Source: JAFAXD01 sp035472475 (GTDB lineage: Bacteria > Pseudomonadota > Alphaproteobacteria > Rhizobiales > Xanthobacteraceae). From it: a stretch of 46,752 nt of DNA. Position numbers and translations under genes: made by a program. A model generated the notes under the pieces. The model had not been told where the DNA came from, ran no database searches, and worked only from the letters and a program-made list of their open reading frames with translations. This document shows, in pieces, positions 43,650-46,752 of this stretch; position 1 is the first letter of the stretch, and the number at the start of each line of letters is the position of its first letter. The DNA lies in contig DATIPA010000170.1 of the NCBI GenBank assembly GCA_035472475.1, forward strand, positions 1 through 46,752. Direction: 5' to 3'.

Positions 43650-44306
43650 CTAAAGCTCGCGTGCCTTGCCGGGGATCAAAGGCACGAAGCGCACCGGGAT
43701 CAGCTCCCTGCGCACAATTCCGTCGGCGGTCTTGGTGAGCTTGACCAGGTACTGGGTGCCGGCCGGCGGACCGAGCGGAAGGATCATAACGCCGTTCTCA
43801 TTGAGCGCATCGAGCAGACTCTCGGGAACCTGGTCGGTCGCCGCGGTGACGATGATGCGGTCAAACTTGCCGCGATCCGGCAGTCCGGCGACGCCGTCCG
43901 CCACCACGATCTCGACATTGTGGTAGCCGAGCGTCTCGATCCGGGCCCGCGCTGTCTCCGCCAGCGTGCGATAACGTTCGACCGTGACAACCTCGCGGGC
44001 GAGCCGCGACAGCACGGCCGCCTGGTAGCCCGAGCCGGTACCGATTTCGAGCACCCGATGGTGCGGGCGAACGTCGAGCTTCTCGGTCATGTAGGCGACG
44101 ATGTATGGCTGACTGATGGTCTGCCCGCACGCGATCGGCAATGCGTGGTCCGCGTACGCGACCGCGCTGTAGTCAGGCGGAACGAAATATTCGCGCGGGA
44201 CCTCGTCCAGCGCGCGCATCACTGATTTGTCCAAAATGCCGCGCTGGCGCATCTGGAGCTGGAACTCCATGCGCCCGACATGCTCGTCGCTGTGCGCCCT
44301 CGCCAT
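43650..44306 (-). CDS. pcm: protein-L-isoaspartate O-methyltransferase
   Basis: A cytoplasmic repair enzyme that methylates isoaspartyl residues with S-adenosylmethionine. Landmarks: PREYFVPPDY, GQTISQPYIVAYMTE, the SAM motif VLEIGTGSGYQAAVLS and a C-terminal VRFVPLIPGKAREL. From ATG 44306 it is 218 aa, near the family norm. Longer in-frame starts exist at 44372, 44369 and GTG 44450. The region 44370-44405 is AT-rich and may be its promoter, which favours the shorter start. It follows surE. Confidence 0.93.
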   Translation of the reverse strand: MARAHSDEHVGRMEFQLQMRQRGILDKSVMRALDEVPREYFVPPDYSAVAYADHALPIACGQTISQPYIVAYMTEKLDVRPHHRVLEIGTGSGYQAAVLSRLAREVVTVERYRTLAETARARIETLGYHNVEIVVADGVAGLPDRGKFDRIIVTAATDQVPESLLDALNENGVMILPLGPPAGTQYLVKLTKTADGIVRRELIPVRFVPLIPGKAREL

Positions 44307-44451
44307 CGCGGTCTTGAAACGTCGTGCCGCGCCCGTTCCCCGGGCTTGAGGAGCGAGCCGGCGTACCATCATACGCAAGCAATTATTAACGTTCTCAATA
44401 AATAAGCCGCGAAGTAAGCGGCGGTGGCCGCGCCCGCGCCGCGTCGGCACG

Positions 44452-45219
44452 TCACGCCAGGATGTCGACGAGCTTGGTGAGAAACGGCTCGTCGGTCATG
44501 TCGAGCCGCAGCGGCGTCACCGAGACGTGGTTGTCGCCCAGCGCCGACAGATCGGTTCCGAGCGACGGGGCCGGGCGCTCGCGCCGATCATAGGCGATCC
44601 AGTAGTACGGGTTGCCGCGGCCGTCGTGGCGCGCCTCGACCTTCAACAGCGCCGCCTGTCCGCGGTGGCCCTGGGTACAGCTCGCAACGCCCCTCACCTC
44701 TGCGGGCGCGCAATCCGGGAAATTTACGTTGATCAGGACGCCGCGCGGAATTCCGGCCGCGAGCACCTTGCGGATCACCTCGGGGCCGAACCGCACGGCC
44801 GTTTCCCAGTATGGCTTCTGGCGCGTCGTCGCGCTGAACGATAGTGACAGCGCGAATGATGGAATGCCAAGAATGGTGCCCTCGATCGCTCCTGCGATCG
44901 TGCCGGAGTAGGTCACATCCTCCGCGACGTTACGCCCGCGGTTGACCCCGGCGAGCACGAGGTCTGGGCCCTTGCCATTGAGAATATGGCGCACCCCCAT
45001 CACGATGCTGTCGGTCGGCGTGCCCTTCACGGCAAACCGGCGTTCCTCCACCTGGCGCAGCCGCAGCGGATCGTTGAGCGAGAGCGAATGCGAGACGCCG
45101 GACTGATCGGTTTCCGGCGCGACGATCCAGATATCGTCCGAGAACGCGCGCGCGATCTCGGCGCACACGTCGAGCCCCGGCGAATGGATGCCGTCGTCGT
45201 TGGTAATGAGGATGCGCAT
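44452..45219 (-). CDS. surE: 5'/3'-nucleotidase SurE
   Basis: A 255-aa metal-dependent nucleotidase. MRILITNDDGIHSPG opens with the family signature (D8, D9); S40 and the NRGRN loop (N93-N97) complete the site. It dephosphorylates nucleoside monophosphates, and is often placed beside pcm in stationary-phase survival loci, as here. Start ATG 45219. Confidence 0.95.
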   Translation of the reverse strand: MRILITNDDGIHSPGLDVCAEIARAFSDDIWIVAPETDQSGVSHSLSLNDPLRLRQVEERRFAVKGTPTDSIVMGVRHILNGKGPDLVLAGVNRGRNVAEDVTYSGTIAGAIEGTILGIPSFALSLSFSATTRQKPYWETAVRFGPEVIRKVLAAGIPRGVLINVNFPDCAPAEVRGVASCTQGHRGQAALLKVEARHDGRGNPYYWIAYDRRERPAPSLGTDLSALGDNHVSVTPLRLDMTDEPFLTKLVDILA

Positions 45220-45271
45220 GTCAGTCTCGCCCTGGCCGGGCCATGACCTAGCACAAAAGCACAGGCCACAA

Positions 45272-46555
45272 TCAAGCGGCGCGCTCGATCTTCTCGCGTC
45301 CGCCCATATAGGGCTGCAGCACCTTCGGCACGGTGATCGATCCGTCTTCCTGCTGATAGTTTTCCATCACAGCGATCAGCGCGCGGCCGACCGCGACGCC
45401 GGAGCCGTTGAGCGTGTGCACATGACGCACCGCACGCCCCTCTTTCGTGCGGTAGCGCGCGCTCATGCGGCGCGCTTGGAACTCGCCGCAGATCGAGCAG
45501 GATGAAATCTCGCGGTACATGTTCTGGCCCGGCAGCCAGACCTCGATGTCGTAAGTCTTTTGCGACGGAAACCCCATGTCGCCGGCGCACAGCGTCATCA
45601 CCCGGTAGTGCAGGTCGAGCCGCCGCAACACTTCTTCGGCGCACGACAGCATGCGCTCGTGCTCGTCCTTGCTGGATTCGGGCGTGGTGATCGAGACGAG
45701 CTCGACCTTGGTGAACTGATGCTGGCGGATCATGCCGCGTGTGTCCTTGCCGGCGGCGCCCGCCTCCGCCCGAAAGCACGGGGTCAGGGCGGTCAGCCGC
45801 ATCGGCAACGCAGCTTCCTCGACGATCGACTCGCGGACGAGATTGGTAAGCGGAACCTCCGCGGTTGGAATGAGCCAGAGGTCAGTGGTGGTTCGGAATT
45901 GATCGTCGACGAACTTCGGCAGCTGGGCGGTGCCAAACATAACGGCGTCGTGGACCAGCAACGGCGGATTGACCTCCGTGTACCCGTGCTCGCCGGTATG
46001 GACGTCGAGCATGAATTGCCCGATCGCTCGCTCCAGCCGCGCCAGTCCTTGCTTGAGCACCACAAAGCGTGAGCCCGAGAGCTTTGCCGCGGCCTCGAAA
46101 TCCATCTGCCCCAGCGCTTCCCCGAGCTCGAAATGCTGCTTGGGCGCGAAGACGTAGTTTCGCTTGGCGCCGAAGCGGTGATGCTCGACGTTGTCGTCGG
46201 CGTCCTTGCCGTCCGGCACTTCGTCGAGCGGGAGGTTCGGAATCTCGGCTAATGCATCGTCGAGCTCTCTGGAAACCGCCTTTTCTTCAGACTCCATCGC
46301 CGGGATGGCGGCCTTCAGGTCCGTGACTTCCGCCATCAAAGCTTGCGCAGTTGTCTCATCCTTCTTGGCCTTAGCCTGGCCGATCTCCTTGGAGGCCGAG
46401 TTTCGGCGTGCTTGTGCGGCTTCGAGCTTTTGGATGAGCGCGCGCCGGCACTCGTCGACGGCGAGCAGGCGGTCGGCAGCCGGTGCCAGGCCGCGACGCG
46501 CAAGCCCGCGATCGAACGCCGCGGGGTTCTCGCGGATCCACTTGATGTCGTGCAT
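45272..46555 (-). CDS. serS: seryl-tRNA synthetase
   Basis: A 427-aa class II synthetase that charges tRNA-Ser. The N-terminal coiled coil (MHDIKWIRENPAAFDRGLARRG to about residue 105) binds the tRNA long arm. Motif 2 is PCFRAEAGAAGKDTRGMIRQHQF, and motif 3 is GSGVAVGRALIAVMENYQQ. Start at ATG 46555; an upstream frame to 46657 overlaps tatC and is rejected. It starts 7 bp after the tatC stop, consistent with a tat-serS-surE-pcm operon. Confidence 0.96.
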   Translation of the reverse strand: MHDIKWIRENPAAFDRGLARRGLAPAADRLLAVDECRRALIQKLEAAQARRNSASKEIGQAKAKKDETTAQALMAEVTDLKAAIPAMESEEKAVSRELDDALAEIPNLPLDEVPDGKDADDNVEHHRFGAKRNYVFAPKQHFELGEALGQMDFEAAAKLSGSRFVVLKQGLARLERAIGQFMLDVHTGEHGYTEVNPPLLVHDAVMFGTAQLPKFVDDQFRTTTDLWLIPTAEVPLTNLVRESIVEEAALPMRLTALTPCFRAEAGAAGKDTRGMIRQHQFTKVELVSITTPESSKDEHERMLSCAEEVLRRLDLHYRVMTLCAGDMGFPSQKTYDIEVWLPGQNMYREISSCSICGEFQARRMSARYRTKEGRAVRHVHTLNGSGVAVGRALIAVMENYQQEDGSITVPKVLQPYMGGREKIERAA

Positions 46556-46562
46556 GCCGCCC

Positions 46563-46752
46563 CTACTCCGCCGGCTTGGGTGCCGCCGTCGCGCTTGCCG
46601 CCGCCGCCGCGGCCGCCTTCTTCTCCACGGCCCGCACCGCAAAAATCGATCCTTCATAGAGAACGAGCAGCGGAACCGCGAGTGACATCTGGCTGAGCAC
46701 GTCCGGCGGCGTGAGCACCGCCGCGATGATGAAGCAGATGACGATGAAGTAG
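46563..46752 (-). CDS. tatC: Sec-independent translocase subunit TatC, C-terminus (partial)
   Basis: The reverse strand, open to the window edge, reads YFIVICFIIAAVLTPPDVLS, then LAVPLLVLYEGSIFAVR, matching the last two helices of TatC (TPPDxxSQ is diagnostic). A charged, Ala-rich tail follows (VEKKAAAAAAAS) to the stop at 46563-46565. TatC is the core receptor for twin-arginine export. Only the last 62 residues are seen; serS follows 7 bp on. Confidence 0.93.
   Translation of the reverse strand, partial: YFIVICFIIAAVLTPPDVLSQMSLAVPLLVLYEGSIFAVRAVEKKAAAAAAASATAAPKPAE

Overview
The window is a GC-rich chromosomal segment of an alphaproteobacterium, most likely order Hyphomicrobiales (Bradyrhizobium/Xanthobacteraceae side). 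This rests on gene order and protein character: tatC-serS-surE-pcm-M23-DUF815-yajC-secD-secF-Mth938-phytoene synthase-like, rne divergent from amiC-mrcA-prfB, bcp-M23, divergent anmK/tyrS, orphan Bug-type tricarboxylate-binding proteins, and a palindromic repeat of the type common in rhizobial genomes. No species call is made.

Layout. 1-7.4 kb: anmK (cut by the edge), tyrS, a glutamate/dicarboxylate symporter followed by an orphan amino-acid-binding protein, and a 1188-aa AsmA/YhdP-like envelope protein. 7.5-11.5 kb: single-cysteine Bcp peroxiredoxin, a membrane-anchored M23 endopeptidase, and two tandem Bug-type binding proteins. 11.5-21.7 kb: prfB with a classical +1 programmed frameshift, a transglutaminase-like protein, mrcA, amiC, a 971-bp gene-free interval, and rne. 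21.7-30 kb: a bifunctional class II aldolase/SDR, a family III CoA-transferase, a DUF1127 mini-gene with its terminator, an exported putative Cys-His-Asp protein, trmFO, a kinase-fold protein fused to an acyl-CoA-synthetase-like C-terminal module, an SPW-repeat membrane protein and a small secreted repeat protein. 30-32.2 kb: a divergent ClC-type channel gene set tightly between two ~165-bp inverted composites, each made of two imperfect palindromes. 32.2-37.2 kb: an hxlR-MATE-SDR operon divergent from an OsmC gene with a dyad operator between them, a MetE-like zinc methyltransferase and a YfcE phosphoesterase. 37.3-46.8 kb: the Sec/Tat-linked housekeeping block, including homologues of mitochondrial complex I assembly factors NDUFAF3 and NDUFAF6 directly behind secDF, and a catalytically degenerate NlpD-like lipoprotein.

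How the genes fit together. Much of the window serves the envelope: peptidoglycan synthesis (MrcA), recycling (AnmK) and hydrolysis (AmiC, one active M23 enzyme, and one inactive LytM factor that could activate AmiC), lipid or outer-membrane maintenance (AsmA-like) and protein export (YajC-SecDF, TatC). A second group handles translation and RNA (TyrRS, SerRS, RF2, TrmFO, RNase E). A third deals with stress and repair (Bcp, OsmC/HxlR, Pcm, SurE).

The most unusual structure is the ClC cassette at 30,011-32,152. The repeat family has five copies in the window, and its copies show compensatory changes between arms, which argues that the folded form matters. No transposase, integrase, CRISPR array, tRNA or rRNA gene was seen.
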